Positions 47,065 through 55,039 are shown, numbered from the stretch's first letter. The stretch: 64,000 bases of DNA from G963669295 sp963669295 (GCA_963669295.1 OY769938.1:3596001-3660000), one strand, 5' to 3'. The notes: a model not told the origin generated them from the sequence alone. Numbers and translations are program-made.

Positions 47065-47746
47065 ATGTTACATTATTGACGATGAGCCCCTGGCCATTGA
47101 TGTGATTGTACAACACCTGTCGCAGTTCGATCAGTTGGAGGTGGTGGGTACTGCTACCAGCCCCACAAAAGGATATGCTGCCATCAACAGCCAACCCATC
47201 GATTTGCTGTTTGTCGACATTCAGATGCCCGGCATTACCGGATTGGAACTGCTCGACTCCATGTCGACCAACGCCAAAGTAATCATTACCACCGCCTACC
47301 GCGAATATGCCCTGGAAGGGTTTGAGTTGAATGTGTTGGACTACCTGGTAAAGCCCATTGCTTTCCCTAGATTTTTCAAGGCCATCGACAAGTTTTTGCA
47401 AGCGGTAGCTCCTCAGGAAGAACAACAAGAAGAGGCGTTTATTTTTGTGCAGGTGGAACGCAAGCAGGTAAAGCTATTGCTGAACGATATTTTGTATGTA
47501 GAAGGGGTGAAAGACTACGTGCGCATTGTTACGCCCACTGAGAAACTGTTGACCAAGGCTTCGTTGGGCATCTTTTTGAAACGGCTGCCAGTTGGTCGGT
47601 TTATTCGAGTGCACAAATCGTATGTGGTGAACCAATCGCACATTACGGCCTACACCAATTACGATGTGGAGCTGGGGGGCAAAGAAATTCCTATTGGCAG
47701 GGCTTATAAAGCGGAATTTATAGCAACGATGCGTGAAAAGTTGTAA
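47054..47746 (+). CDS. LytTR-family response regulator
   Basis: 230 residues from ATG 47054 (MSYKCYIIDDEPLAIDVIV); a TTG one codon earlier is possible. Receiver domain: IIDDEPLA acidic pocket, phospho-acceptor Asp in LLFVDIQMPGITGLEL (about residue 55), and YLVKPI. DNA-binding LytTR domain: DILYVEGVKDYVRIVT and FIRVHKSYVVNQSHITAY. Regulates genes from the kinase's signal; target sites not identifiable here. Followed 9 bp later by a small secreted protein gene. Confidence 0.95.
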   Translation: MSYKCYIIDDEPLAIDVIVQHLSQFDQLEVVGTATSPTKGYAAINSQPIDLLFVDIQMPGITGLELLDSMSTNAKVIITTAYREYALEGFELNVLDYLVKPIAFPRFFKAIDKFLQAVAPQEEQQEEAFIFVQVERKQVKLLLNDILYVEGVKDYVRIVTPTEKLLTKASLGIFLKRLPVGRFIRVHKSYVVNQSHITAYTNYDVELGGKEIPIGRAYKAEFIATMREKL

Positions 47747-47755
47747 CTTCTACCC

Positions 47756-48196
47756 ATGAAATGGTGGTGTTTTATCGGACTACTCTTCGTTGCCCCACTG
47801 GTAGTAGCACAATGTGAAATCAGCGGACATATTACTTCTTCGGAAGATGGTGGGCCAGCACCGTTTGTTCATGCTGTCTTGTACCAGGATACTATGAAGG
47901 TGGTAGGCGTAATGTCGGATTTGGAAGGCAATTTTCGCATGGAAAACTTAAAAGAAGGCACTTATACGTTGGTGTTGAAATATGTGGGCTATGCCGATCT
48001 GCGTATGGAGCATGTGCAGGCACAATGTACCCCCTCCACTTTCACTACGTTGCAACTCACCTTTCCACCACCGTGCCCCTATAGCGATAAACGCCCCTCA
48101 AAATGCCCCAACGACCATCGTAAAAGCATCATTCCTATTGTATACGGACTTCCTTCCAGTGGGTTGATGAAGGAGGAAAAACAAGGCAAGGTTTAG
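47756..48196 (+). CDS. Small secreted carboxypeptidase-regulatory-like protein
   Basis: 146 residues. Signal peptide ends LVVAQ. A complete CarboxypepD_reg-like domain (CEISGHITSSEDGGPAPFVH, VMSDLEGNFRMENLKEGTYT, LVLKYVGYADLRMEHVQ) is followed by a Cys/Pro/Lys-rich tail (PPPCPYSDKRPSKCPNDHRK). It lies 9 bp after the LytTR gene and is likely co-transcribed with the two-component pair; a role in its signalling is possible but only by position. Confidence 0.8.
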   Translation: MKWWCFIGLLFVAPLVVAQCEISGHITSSEDGGPAPFVHAVLYQDTMKVVGVMSDLEGNFRMENLKEGTYTLVLKYVGYADLRMEHVQAQCTPSTFTTLQLTFPPPCPYSDKRPSKCPNDHRKSIIPIVYGLPSSGLMKEEKQGKV

Positions 48197-48455
48197 CTGG
48201 GTGGTTGCATCATTTCCGGGTGCGACCCGCAGTGGTATTGCAAAAAGTGCCAGGAGCAGTTTTAGCACATTCCCTTTTCTTTTCTACCTGGTATTCTATT
48301 GATATAAGGCCATTGGTCTTTTTTATCCCCCTTTTTACCGATACCAACTCGTGCTTATGGGCGAGGTGATAAATGCATGTTTTGGGGGAAGTTTTTAGCG
48401 GTGAATACCCTCAACTTTGAAGGGTTGAAAGTTTAACCATTAAAAACAAAATGTT

Positions 48456-48719
48456 ATGAGCACAGCCGTTAATCGAAAACCAATTACAACTTATCGACTG
48501 ATATGGAATCCGTGGGCGAATGAAGGTCGGATTTTAGTTGGTGTTAAAGGAAAAGTAAAACCAGTGCCTGTAAGTTCTCCTGCCGAGTTTGCTGCCATTG
48601 CAGCAGTATTGAAAGAATCGCCTGTTTTCCTGTACCAAAATGGAACCATTTCTACAGGAAAAGAACCTGTAGAGGAGAGGCACTTGATGTTTCAACAAAT
48701 TGATATACCTAACGAATAA
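48456..48719 (+). CDS. Small protein of unknown function
   Basis: 87 residues, no signal peptide, no transmembrane segment. Sequence includes RLIWNPWANEGRILVGVKGK and SPAEFAAIAAVLKESPVFLY, a compact alpha/beta pattern. No family recognised. It stands 10 bp before a secreted-protein gene, with the zinc-protease gene next: three genes in one unit. The preceding 259 bp contain no gene; its last part has a TTGAAG/TTGAAAG motif near 48417-48431 close to the likely promoter. Confidence 0.7.
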   Translation: MSTAVNRKPITTYRLIWNPWANEGRILVGVKGKVKPVPVSSPAEFAAIAAVLKESPVFLYQNGTISTGKEPVEERHLMFQQIDIPNE

Positions 48720-48729
48720 ACCACCACTT

Positions 48730-49548
48730 ATGAAAACGATAAAATTACTCACTATGCTTATGTTATTCGCTCATTTAACGATTGGACAAACAAAGTTTTA
48801 CGATGCTGAAGGGAAAAAAAAACCAGTTATTGGAGAAGAAACGTTGCTGACCTTTACAGAAGGCACACCAATACCCACAAATACAACAGGTGCAGCGGAA
48901 GGATTTCTAGCAACAGGAATAGTGGCAGAGGTACTTCCTTCGTTGATTGATTTAGGGTTTAAAATTTCTTCGAACCTTATAGAAGGTAGAGTGAAAAAAT
49001 TTACCAATGAGTTCTCAACGCGAAATACCTATATCGGTAATATAGACACGGTACCTGCATTTGAGGTGAAACGTGAGGTAATGCTAAAAGAAGGCAATAA
49101 GAAGGAGGATGCATTATTGATGCGGTTTGTTCCTGTTATGGTTGATACTGGCTGGTTGGCTTATCGCATGGATTCACTTATATGCACTTTGAGTGGGGCG
49201 AAAGTAAAAAAGAAATACCCCTACAACGACTATGTAGTGGAGTTGAAGGTACGCTATTACGATGGAAAAAAAGAACAGGAGAAAACGATGAGTCCCATTA
49301 CCGTTTCTTTGGTGAAAATAGGTGGTGAAATGCAAGGGGAATCGGGCAAATACCTCAGCGACCCAATAGCAGTTGGAGCAAATTTTAGGCTGTTGGGAGT
49401 AGAAGCTAAAATCGTTGAAACCAATGTGAGTAAAGTGCGTGCAGAGAAAATTAAAGCACTGGCAGAAAATTATGGCGATGATGTGAAGGATCAGGTAAAA
49501 ACCATTGTCAATTATTACATCGATAAAAACGACAACAACAACAAATAA
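48730..49548 (+). CDS. Secreted protein of unknown function
   Basis: 272 residues from ATG 48730 (MKTIKLLTMLMLFAHLTIGQ, a good signal peptide; the frame is open back to 48700). The mature part is rich in lysine and beta-strand propensity: FKISSNLIEGRVKKFTNEFS, YNDYVVELKVRYYDGKKEQ, and a C-terminal helix (VRAEKIKALAENYGDDVKDQ). No family recognised. Middle gene of the unit with the 87-residue protein before and the zinc protease 11 bp after. Confidence 0.75.
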   Translation: MKTIKLLTMLMLFAHLTIGQTKFYDAEGKKKPVIGEETLLTFTEGTPIPTNTTGAAEGFLATGIVAEVLPSLIDLGFKISSNLIEGRVKKFTNEFSTRNTYIGNIDTVPAFEVKREVMLKEGNKKEDALLMRFVPVMVDTGWLAYRMDSLICTLSGAKVKKKYPYNDYVVELKVRYYDGKKEQEKTMSPITVSLVKIGGEMQGESGKYLSDPIAVGANFRLLGVEAKIVETNVSKVRAEKIKALAENYGDDVKDQVKTIVNYYIDKNDNNNK

Positions 49549-49559
49549 TACTACAAGTC

Positions 49560-50483
49560 ATGAAAACGAATATATGTATAGCATTAATTGGGTGCTTTTT
49601 ATACTGTAGCTGCCATAATCCTGAAACGGGCGATGAAATTGGAGCATTGGATACAGCAGTGGATTCTTTGAAGGAGCAAGAAAGTGCTGTAGATACCAAC
49701 ATGTACCTCACGTTTGTTGAGATGGATGTGTCAGCCGAAAAAGGACTGGCTGATGGTCATTCCAATTTTGATCTACTTCAAAGTTGGCACGATACAGTAA
49801 TCATTGAAGGAACCCCCTACTATGTAGTAGAAGGAGATTTGCTGCTTGATGAAGATGAGTTTCAATTCCATTTTGATAGCTCAATAAGTAGTAATGAGTC
49901 GTCCAAATTGGTAGGAATATTGTTATCAGGTGATCCCGTGAAAAATCCTAACCCTCAGTGCATTAGCTATTCCATTATTGAAAGCTCTTTTTCGGAAGGT
50001 GAATATAAAAAGGTAGTGCAATTCATGAAAGAAGCAACAAGCGATTGGTCGAGGGTTTGTAATGTGAATTTTGTGCATGATTCGTTGAGGGATGCCAGGT
50101 TGAGGTTGCATGACAACCCTACTGACTTAACCTTTGTGGTCAAAAAGGTGAATGTAAGAGGGAAGTTCATCGCCAGTGCATTTTTTCCACATTCCCCTAA
50201 ACAGAAGCGAAAGGTCCTTATTGATCCATCCTTTTTTCGAACAAGTTATAGCCAACCAGGTATTTTAAGGCATGAATTGGGGCATGTTATAGGGTTTAGA
50301 CATGAACATATTAGATCTGGGGCTCCAGCACTTTGCCCCAACGAAAGTACTCAAGGTGTTGTCAATTTAACCCAATATGACCCTCAATCGGTGATGCACT
50401 ACTTTTGTGGTGGAGTAGGTACAAAAGAGTTGAGAATCACCAAAACCGACAGTATTGGCGCTTCAATTTATTATCCGTTTTAG
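49560..50483 (+). CDS. Zinc metalloprotease lipoprotein (metzincin-type)
   Basis: 307 residues. Lipobox LYCSC near residue 18. Metzincin zinc site RHELGHVIGFRHEHIR at about residues 237-250 (HExxHxxGxxH with an extra His) and the Met-turn-like QSVMHYFCGG. A pro-domain or binding region of about 200 residues precedes it. Matrixin/astacin-like proteases of this form are common in Bacteroidota. Being a lipoprotein, it should act at the membrane surface. The neighbouring secreted protein may be substrate or partner (inference). Its transcript ends at a strong terminator. Confidence 0.88.
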   Translation: MKTNICIALIGCFLYCSCHNPETGDEIGALDTAVDSLKEQESAVDTNMYLTFVEMDVSAEKGLADGHSNFDLLQSWHDTVIIEGTPYYVVEGDLLLDEDEFQFHFDSSISSNESSKLVGILLSGDPVKNPNPQCISYSIIESSFSEGEYKKVVQFMKEATSDWSRVCNVNFVHDSLRDARLRLHDNPTDLTFVVKKVNVRGKFIASAFFPHSPKQKRKVLIDPSFFRTSYSQPGILRHELGHVIGFRHEHIRSGAPALCPNESTQGVVNLTQYDPQSVMHYFCGGVGTKELRITKTDSIGASIYYPF

Positions 50484-50507
50484 GCCCTTACATCAATTTT
50501 ATCAGGT

Positions 50508-50537
50508 AAAAAAGCATGGTACTACCATGCTTTTTTT
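50508..50537 (+). terminator. Terminator after the zinc-protease unit
   Basis: Perfect 13-bp stem AAAAAAGCATGGT with an ACT loop and T7 tail, 24 bp past the stop codon. Confidence 0.88.
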
Positions 50538-50569
50538 ATGCCCATAACAACTGTGATCTTATAATTCCG

Positions 50570-50577
50570 TACCTTCA
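50570..50577 (+). promoter_or_regulatory. Putative -7 box (TACCTTCA)
   Basis: TAnnTT-type element 5 bp before the ATG of the GldL-like gene; weak match. Confidence 0.25.
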
Positions 50578-50582
50578 ATCCG

Positions 50583-50801
50583 ATGAAAATAGCCCTCAGC
50601 ATTGTTGGAGCCATTGCGGTTATAGCCATAATTATTGGCCTATTATTTAAAGTCATGCACTGGCCTGGGTCGGCCATAATGCTTGTTGCAGGTGCTGGTT
50701 TTGCCATTGTTTTTGTGGTGATGTTGGTCGTTCATATCAACACCAACAAGCCAGGAGAACTTACAGGCAATGGCTTTCCTACCGTTGGAAGCAGTTATTG
50801 A
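50583..50801 (+). CDS. Short GldL-like membrane protein
   Basis: 72 residues, two transmembrane helices (IALSIVGAIAVIAIIIGLLF and IMLVAGAGFAIVFVVMLVVH) joined by KVMHWPGS. That loop matches the KxMHWPG motif at the N-terminus of GldL, the T9SS motor protein of gliding Bacteroidota, but the cytoplasmic remainder of GldL is absent, so this is not GldL itself. Stand-alone KxMHWPG proteins are seen in Bacteroidota; role unknown. Single gene between a terminator and the long array region. Confidence 0.8.
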   Translation: MKIALSIVGAIAVIAIIIGLLFKVMHWPGSAIMLVAGAGFAIVFVVMLVVHINTNKPGELTGNGFPTVGSSY

Positions 50802-50893
50802 TGGGGAAATGAGCAACACGCTGCTCCGTAGCACACTCGCCCTTTTTTCCTCTTCCAACACCAAAATCAACGGAATCTAAGTGAATTTCAGCG

Positions 50894-51216
50894 CAACGCC
50901 CAGCTTCAGCAAGCGCAACGCTGTGGTGCTGAAGGGCAACATTCGCCTTGTGGTTCCTCAAGTTTGAGCATAGGGAAGCTCAACGTCGAGCATCTTGCTC
51001 CTCTATCCACCTTCTGATCTTCAACCTTGAGCATATGCATCTCCAAATTTGAGCTTGTATAAGCTCAAATTTAACGTACGATAACGTGGAAATTCACCTT
51101 CCTTATCCTCAACATTACCCTTCGGAGCTGCAATTTTGCTTTAGGATGCTCAACCTTTAGCTTAGGGATGCTCAACGTTGAACTTATACAAGCGCAACGT
51201 TGTACTTGTTTTGAGT
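50894..51216. repeat. Degenerate period-22 array with palindromic core
   Basis: A CAAN tetramer recurs at 50894, 50916, 50937, 50959, 50981, 51022, 51044, 51066, 51110, 51131, 51151, 51173 and 51195: mostly spaced exactly 22 bp, with a few 20-21 bp steps, one of 41 bp and one double (44 bp). The typical unit is a 14-bp palindrome GCTCAACGTTGAGC plus an 8-bp A+T-rich spacer. The central bases of the palindrome vary between units (AAGTTT, ACGTCG, ACCTTG, AAATTT) while the flanks CTC/GAG stay. Confidence 0.85.
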
Positions 51217-51405
51217 ACTGTTTTACCGTTTTACATTCCTACATCTTCTTGAATTATCCCCCTACAGGAATCCAATGGTAATGCCCCATGAAAAGTGATG
51301 TGGGCAGATGGGTAATGTGCAGTTCGTATTGGCGCTACCTCAATATTGTAGGGAGATAGGCCAGGATACAATCACGATCACTTCACTGAAAACAGTTGAA
51401 GGGTT

Positions 51406-51630
51406 AAGGGGCAAGGGTTGACGTTTCAAGGGGTAAAGGTTGAACGTTCAGGGGGTAAAGGTTAACGCTTGATGATATACCTGTTGAAGAGCACCCCTAT
51501 AGGTTCAACCGTCGTGCCTCCCCCCTTCAACATGGAAGGGGTAAGGGTTGAAAATTGAAGGGGCAGGAGTTGAAATTTCAAGGGGTAAAGGTTGAAAGCT
51601 CAAGGGGTAAAGGTTGGCCTTTCAGGGGGT
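51406..51630. repeat. Period-22 array, GGGGTAAAGG type, block 1
   Basis: Units of the form AAGGGGTAAAGG then TTGAANNTTC. The TTGA core (or a one-base variant) occurs at 51418, 51440, 51462 and 51484, and again at 51548, 51570, 51592 and 51614, each step exactly 22 bp. Between the two runs 64 bp of related but decayed sequence lie. The four bases in the palindrome centre vary from unit to unit. Confidence 0.85.
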
Positions 51631-51721
51631 ACCAGTGCCACAACCATCCCTCAGTACTGCTCGTTCCATCCCCCTCCTTTGCTCCTTTACACCTTCCCCC
51701 CATCAACCGAAGGGATACCCC

Positions 51722-51809
51722 TTGAAAGTTCAAGGGGTAAGGGTTAAAGTTTCAAGGGTTGGGGGTTGAAATTTCAAGAGTTAGCGGTGCAACATTCAAC
51801 AGGGCATAC
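51722..51809. repeat. Period-22 array, GGGGTAAAGG type, block 2
   Basis: Four more units; the core is at 51722 (TTGA), 51744 (TTAA), 51766 (TTGA) and 51788 (TGCA), exactly 22 bp apart. Same consensus as block 1, about 100 bp away. Confidence 0.75.
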
Positions 51810-52052
51810 TACAACTGCCAATGGGTGAACCTTTAGTGTTGATGCTGTTTTTATGCTCCGTTGCCCATATAGGTTGTAATAGGAATCCTCCTTAGCCTGC
51901 CTGTCAACATGAGGTGGGTTGAGGGAACATACATCCCTTTATCAGCAGCAAAGGCACCTCTCTAGAACTTACTTCATCCTCCCTCGGCCTTCCCCGCCTG
52001 CCGGTCTTCGATACTATTGTCTACACTACGTTGCGACAATCACTCAGACACT

Positions 52053-52082
52053 GGCAGGGATACAATCCGCCTGAGGCGGACA
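52053..52082 (+). repeat. Dispersed palindromic repeat, copy 2
   Basis: GGCAGGGATACAA then TCCGCCTGAGGCGGACA, matching the reverse complement of 1631-1659. The 14-bp core TCCGCCT-GA-GGCGGA forms a near-perfect hairpin. Followed by two CACTCCGACACT-like repeats (52081-52116). Confidence 0.8.
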
Positions 52083-52162
52083 CTCCGACACTGGGCAGGA
52101 ACACTCCGACACTTTGGGGTTTCTCGTAATAACGGTTGCTATGATCGGTATACCGTTTAGCA

Positions 52163-52428
52163 TCCTCCTACATACCTCCTCCTACATACCTCCTCCTACA
52201 TACCTCCTCCTACATATCTCCTCCTACATACCTCCTCCTACATACTTCCTCCTTCATACTTCCTCCTTCATACTCCCTCCTACATACTTCCTCCTACATA
52301 CTTCCTCCTGCATACTTCCTCCTACATACTTCCTCCTTCATACATCCTCCTTCATACTTCCTCCTACATGCTTCCTCCTTCATGCTTCCTCCTTCATACT
52401 TCCTCCTTCATACTCTCTCCTCACATCA
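52163..52428. repeat. 14-bp tandem array, 19 units
   Basis: Eighteen units plus one degenerate last unit of TCCTCC-TACATACT, spaced exactly 14 bp. The base after TCCTCCT alternates A, T or G. Purely pyrimidine-rich on the forward strand. It ends 68 bp before the DUF3817 gene. Confidence 0.95.
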
Positions 52429-52496
52429 AAACTACCCGCCACATTTGGCAGCCATGACACAAACATTTAATTTTAACCCGTTAAGTATTGTATAAA

Positions 52497-52811
52497 ATGA
52501 GTTACAGCCAAATGAATTTAACCACCCACCTGGGACGATTGCGCGTATTGGGATTGTTGGAAGGCATCAGTTACTTGCTATTGCTGGGAGTATGCATGCC
52601 GCTAAAGTATATGATGAACATGCCTGAGCCTACTTACTACATCGGTATGGCACATGGCATTCTTTTTGTAGCATACTGTTTATGGGTAATGGTGGTAAAG
52701 GTGCAGTTGAAATGGAATTTAACCACTACCTTTTGGGCTTTACTGGCCTCGCTATTGCCTTTCGGCACGTTTGTAGCCGATGCAAAAATCTTTAAACACC
52801 AGGTAACATGA
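52497..52811 (+). CDS. DUF3817 membrane protein
   Basis: 104 residues from ATG 52497 (MSYSQMNLTTHLGRLRVLGL); the frame also has a TTG at 52488. Three transmembrane helices. Family signature: GLLEGISYLLLLGVCMPLKY and MAHGILFVAYCLWVM with the conserved glutamate and the GxxHGxLF motif, ending PFGTFVADAKIFK. DUF3817 proteins are inner-membrane proteins of unknown role. Its stop overlaps the next start (ATGA), so the two are co-transcribed. Just upstream lies the 14-bp array. Confidence 0.9.
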   Translation: MSYSQMNLTTHLGRLRVLGLLEGISYLLLLGVCMPLKYMMNMPEPTYYIGMAHGILFVAYCLWVMVVKVQLKWNLTTTFWALLASLLPFGTFVADAKIFKHQVT

Positions 52812-53212
52812 ACGCGATAAAATTTATTACTCCTCTTTTCTTTCTGCTTTTTAGCTGGGCAGCATACAGTCAAACAGGCATACACTATAATTATGGCGAT
52901 GGCAGCGGCAATGGTTATACCATTAAAGAATACAGCATTGCCTACGACCCCATACAACCCGAAAACAGTTCGAGTGGCACCTATAGTGGTGGCGAAGCCA
53001 AAGAAGTTACCATTACTCCAAAACAATTTGCGCAGTTACAACGCAAGTTTGAAAAAGCGCTACTCAGTACCGACGAACATATCAAAACCCGTGAAATGGG
53101 TTCGGGAATGCTTTCCAAAAAGGAGGGAGAAACGATCACTACCCGTCACCTGGCACGTACCTCAAAAACACGGCAGGAACTGGAGAAAGTGTTGAAAAAG
53201 CTGCTTGAATAG
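52808..53212 (+). CDS. Small secreted protein of unknown function
   Basis: 134 residues. Signal peptide MNAIKFITPLFFLLFSWAAY then SQ. The N-terminal part is Gly/Tyr/Asn-rich (IHYNYGDGSGNGYTIKEYSI); the C-terminal half is a Lys-rich helix pair (ITPKQFAQLQRKFEKALLST and KTRQELEKVLKKLLE). No family recognised. Overlaps the DUF3817 gene by 4 bp. Confidence 0.75.
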   Translation: MNAIKFITPLFFLLFSWAAYSQTGIHYNYGDGSGNGYTIKEYSIAYDPIQPENSSSGTYSGGEAKEVTITPKQFAQLQRKFEKALLSTDEHIKTREMGSGMLSKKEGETITTRHLARTSKTRQELEKVLKKLLE

Positions 53213-53435
53213 TTGAATTAACGCAAAAACCAGTAAAAATACCCCCTAAATCTACGTAATTTCACCATTGTGGTTATGCGGTGTATTCTTCACCTTTGGA
53301 AGAAGCAATACATGCTGCAATGGAAAAAAGAAAAAATATTAGTGCTTCCCGATTTGTGATCGGAGTAATGGTTACCAATGAGCAAGTTAAAATTTCTTAG
53401 GGTTAAATTAGTTCATTGATAAGAGGTGTATTGGT

Positions 53436-54692
53436 TCAATAGCGAACCAATACATCTTTTTGCTCCAACAAGTACAACAGTCTCAGTACATCATCGTATT
53501 CCCCCGAATCCAATTCCATGCCACTATCACGCATTATAAATGTGTGTAAGGCAGGGAGTTGGAGTAAGGTTTGTGGCAAGGCCGTAAATAGGTTGCCCGA
53601 TAAATCCAACTCTTCCAACGCTTGCAACTGCGCAATTTCACCTGGTACTTCTGGCAATCGGTTGTTGTTGAGGTGCAATACCTTTAATGTTTTTAGTTGT
53701 ATGGCCGTATTAGGAAGAGCAGTAAGTTGGTTGTGATGGGCATACAATTCCCTCAACCCGGTAAGCTGCCCCAAAGCCTCTGGAAGCTCCGTTAAATTAT
53801 TGTACGCCAAAAAAAGGAGCTCCAGGTGGTTTAACTGGTTCATTTGATCGGGCACTGCCGATAGCTGGTTGTAATAAAAATCGAGTTCAACCAGCCCTTC
53901 CATCTCAAACACTTCGAGGGGAATTTCCTGGAAGTTGTTCTTGTACAAGATCAACGTGTTGAGGCTGTCCATGGTTTGAATACTGGCCGGCAAAGTGGTG
54001 AGTAAGTTATTGGCCAAATTGAATTTCCTTAGCCGTTGCAATTGACCAATGGTGGGGGGCAATTCGGTGAGCTGGCAATTGATGAATTGCAAGATTTCCA
54101 GTTGGCGGATGTAGTTGAAATCTTTGGCACGAAGTGTTACAGGAATGCGGTTCATTTTGAGTTCGCGCAATGGTAATTTCCTAAGTGCTTTGGGCATGCG
54201 TGTAATGGCAGTATTGCCATTTAAGATGAGTGTTTTTAGCCCTTTTAACTTCTTGATGCTGCCGGGCAATTTTCGCAACTGGTTGTTGCTTAAATCAAGG
54301 TGTTTGATGGAAGTGTTGCGCTTAAACTTTAGTGCTTTATGCGTAAGCAAATTATCGGATAAATCTAACGTTTGGAGCGAGTCGAGTGCATACAATTCGC
54401 GGGGCACATTACGCAATTGATTCTTGTGAAGCGACAGGTAGCGCAGTTGATGAAATTGCATTAATTCAGTTGGTACTTCGGCAAGCCGTCCGCGTTGCAA
54501 CGACCATTCTGTAATGCTATCGGGGTGGGCTGTGGTAAGTGCCTGTTGATACTCCAGCCCACGCAATGAGTCTCGATGTTGCTCCAATGCTCTTTGCACC
54601 TGCATGATAGAATCTCTGTTGAGGGTAGCAGGTTCTGTTTGAGCCATCGCCAACACAGGGAAGAGCAGGAAGAATACCAGGTGTTTTAACAT
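53436..54692 (-). CDS. Secreted leucine-rich-repeat protein
   Basis: 418 residues. Signal peptide MLKHLVFFLLFPVLAMAQ, then about fourteen LRRs of 23 residues (LRYLSLHKNQLRNVPRELYA, LQTLDLSDN, LELLFLAYNNLTELPEALGQ), of the bacterial plant-type-like LPxxL kind. The C-terminal cap is acidic (ELDSGEYDDVLRLLYLLEQK). No T9SS domain. LRR proteins bind other proteins; the partner is unknown. Single gene, upstream of it is a repeat-rich spacer. Confidence 0.92.
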   Translation of the reverse strand: MLKHLVFFLLFPVLAMAQTEPATLNRDSIMQVQRALEQHRDSLRGLEYQQALTTAHPDSITEWSLQRGRLAEVPTELMQFHQLRYLSLHKNQLRNVPRELYALDSLQTLDLSDNLLTHKALKFKRNTSIKHLDLSNNQLRKLPGSIKKLKGLKTLILNGNTAITRMPKALRKLPLRELKMNRIPVTLRAKDFNYIRQLEILQFINCQLTELPPTIGQLQRLRKFNLANNLLTTLPASIQTMDSLNTLILYKNNFQEIPLEVFEMEGLVELDFYYNQLSAVPDQMNQLNHLELLFLAYNNLTELPEALGQLTGLRELYAHHNQLTALPNTAIQLKTLKVLHLNNNRLPEVPGEIAQLQALEELDLSGNLFTALPQTLLQLPALHTFIMRDSGMELDSGEYDDVLRLLYLLEQKDVLVRY

Positions 54693-54744
54693 GGTACAAA
54701 GGTAAGGAGAATCTTACATTGAAATGGTTTTCCCTGTTCTCTGA

Positions 54745-54828
54745 AGAAAAAAAATGAACAACCACTTCCTGAAGCAATACCATACCTAACAAAGAACATC
54801 ACCATTACACTTGCTCTCCCAAAAACAC
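54745..54828. repeat. Direct repeat, copy 1
   Basis: Contains AAATGAACAACCACTTCC and GAAGCAATACCATACCTAAC, repeated 281 bp further on with few differences. Confidence 0.75.
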
Positions 54829-55004
54829 GAGCACGCCTTATCCTTCATTTACTATAAAAGTTTGAGTGCTTGTTTTTCCGTCATCAGGCAGTCGTGCCAC
54901 AGACTTTATTCAGGAGGTGTCATTTCGCCAGTCCTTAGTGCTACTACATTGATGCGTGGGATTGCGATGCTCGGAAGACTTTCTGATGACACGATTTTTC
55001 TTTG

Positions 55005-55039
55005 GTTCGTTTCTTTTCATCTTGGGAAAAGAAATGAAC
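55005..55039. repeat. Palindrome GTTCGTTTCTTTTC / GAAAAGAAATGAAC
   Basis: 14-bp stem with one mismatch and a 7-nt loop (ATCTTGG). Repeats of this TTTCTTTT...AAAAGAAA form are found between genes in many Bacteroidota genomes (recalled, not checked). Confidence 0.6.

Larger units (their letters stand above)
50802..52496. other. 1.7-kb gene-free region rich in tandem arrays
   Basis: No credible gene. In order: a degenerate period-22 array with palindromic core (50894-51216), plain sequence (51217-51405), two blocks of a second period-22 array (51406-51630 and 51722-51809), plain sequence, the dispersed palindromic repeat (52053-52082), and a 14-bp array (52163-52428). The only forward ORF of note (52114-52470) is the translation of the 14-bp array. 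The region has the highest density of repeats in the window. Confidence 0.85.

Noticed and set aside
48410..48436. Short TTGAAG/TTGAAAG stretch resembling the array core
   Set aside because: Two cores are 8 bp apart, not 22, and no further units follow.
1094..51809. Period-22 arrays as CRISPR
   Set aside because: Repeats are contiguous with no unique 25-40 bp spacers, and there is no cas gene in the window.
52114..52470. 118-codon forward ORF in the 14-bp array
   Set aside because: Translation of a tandem array; no family, no ribosome site.
53281..53400. 39-codon GTG-started frame (ends TNEQVKIS)
   Set aside because: Looks somewhat protein-like but too short, with no start signal or known relatives; could be a gene remnant.
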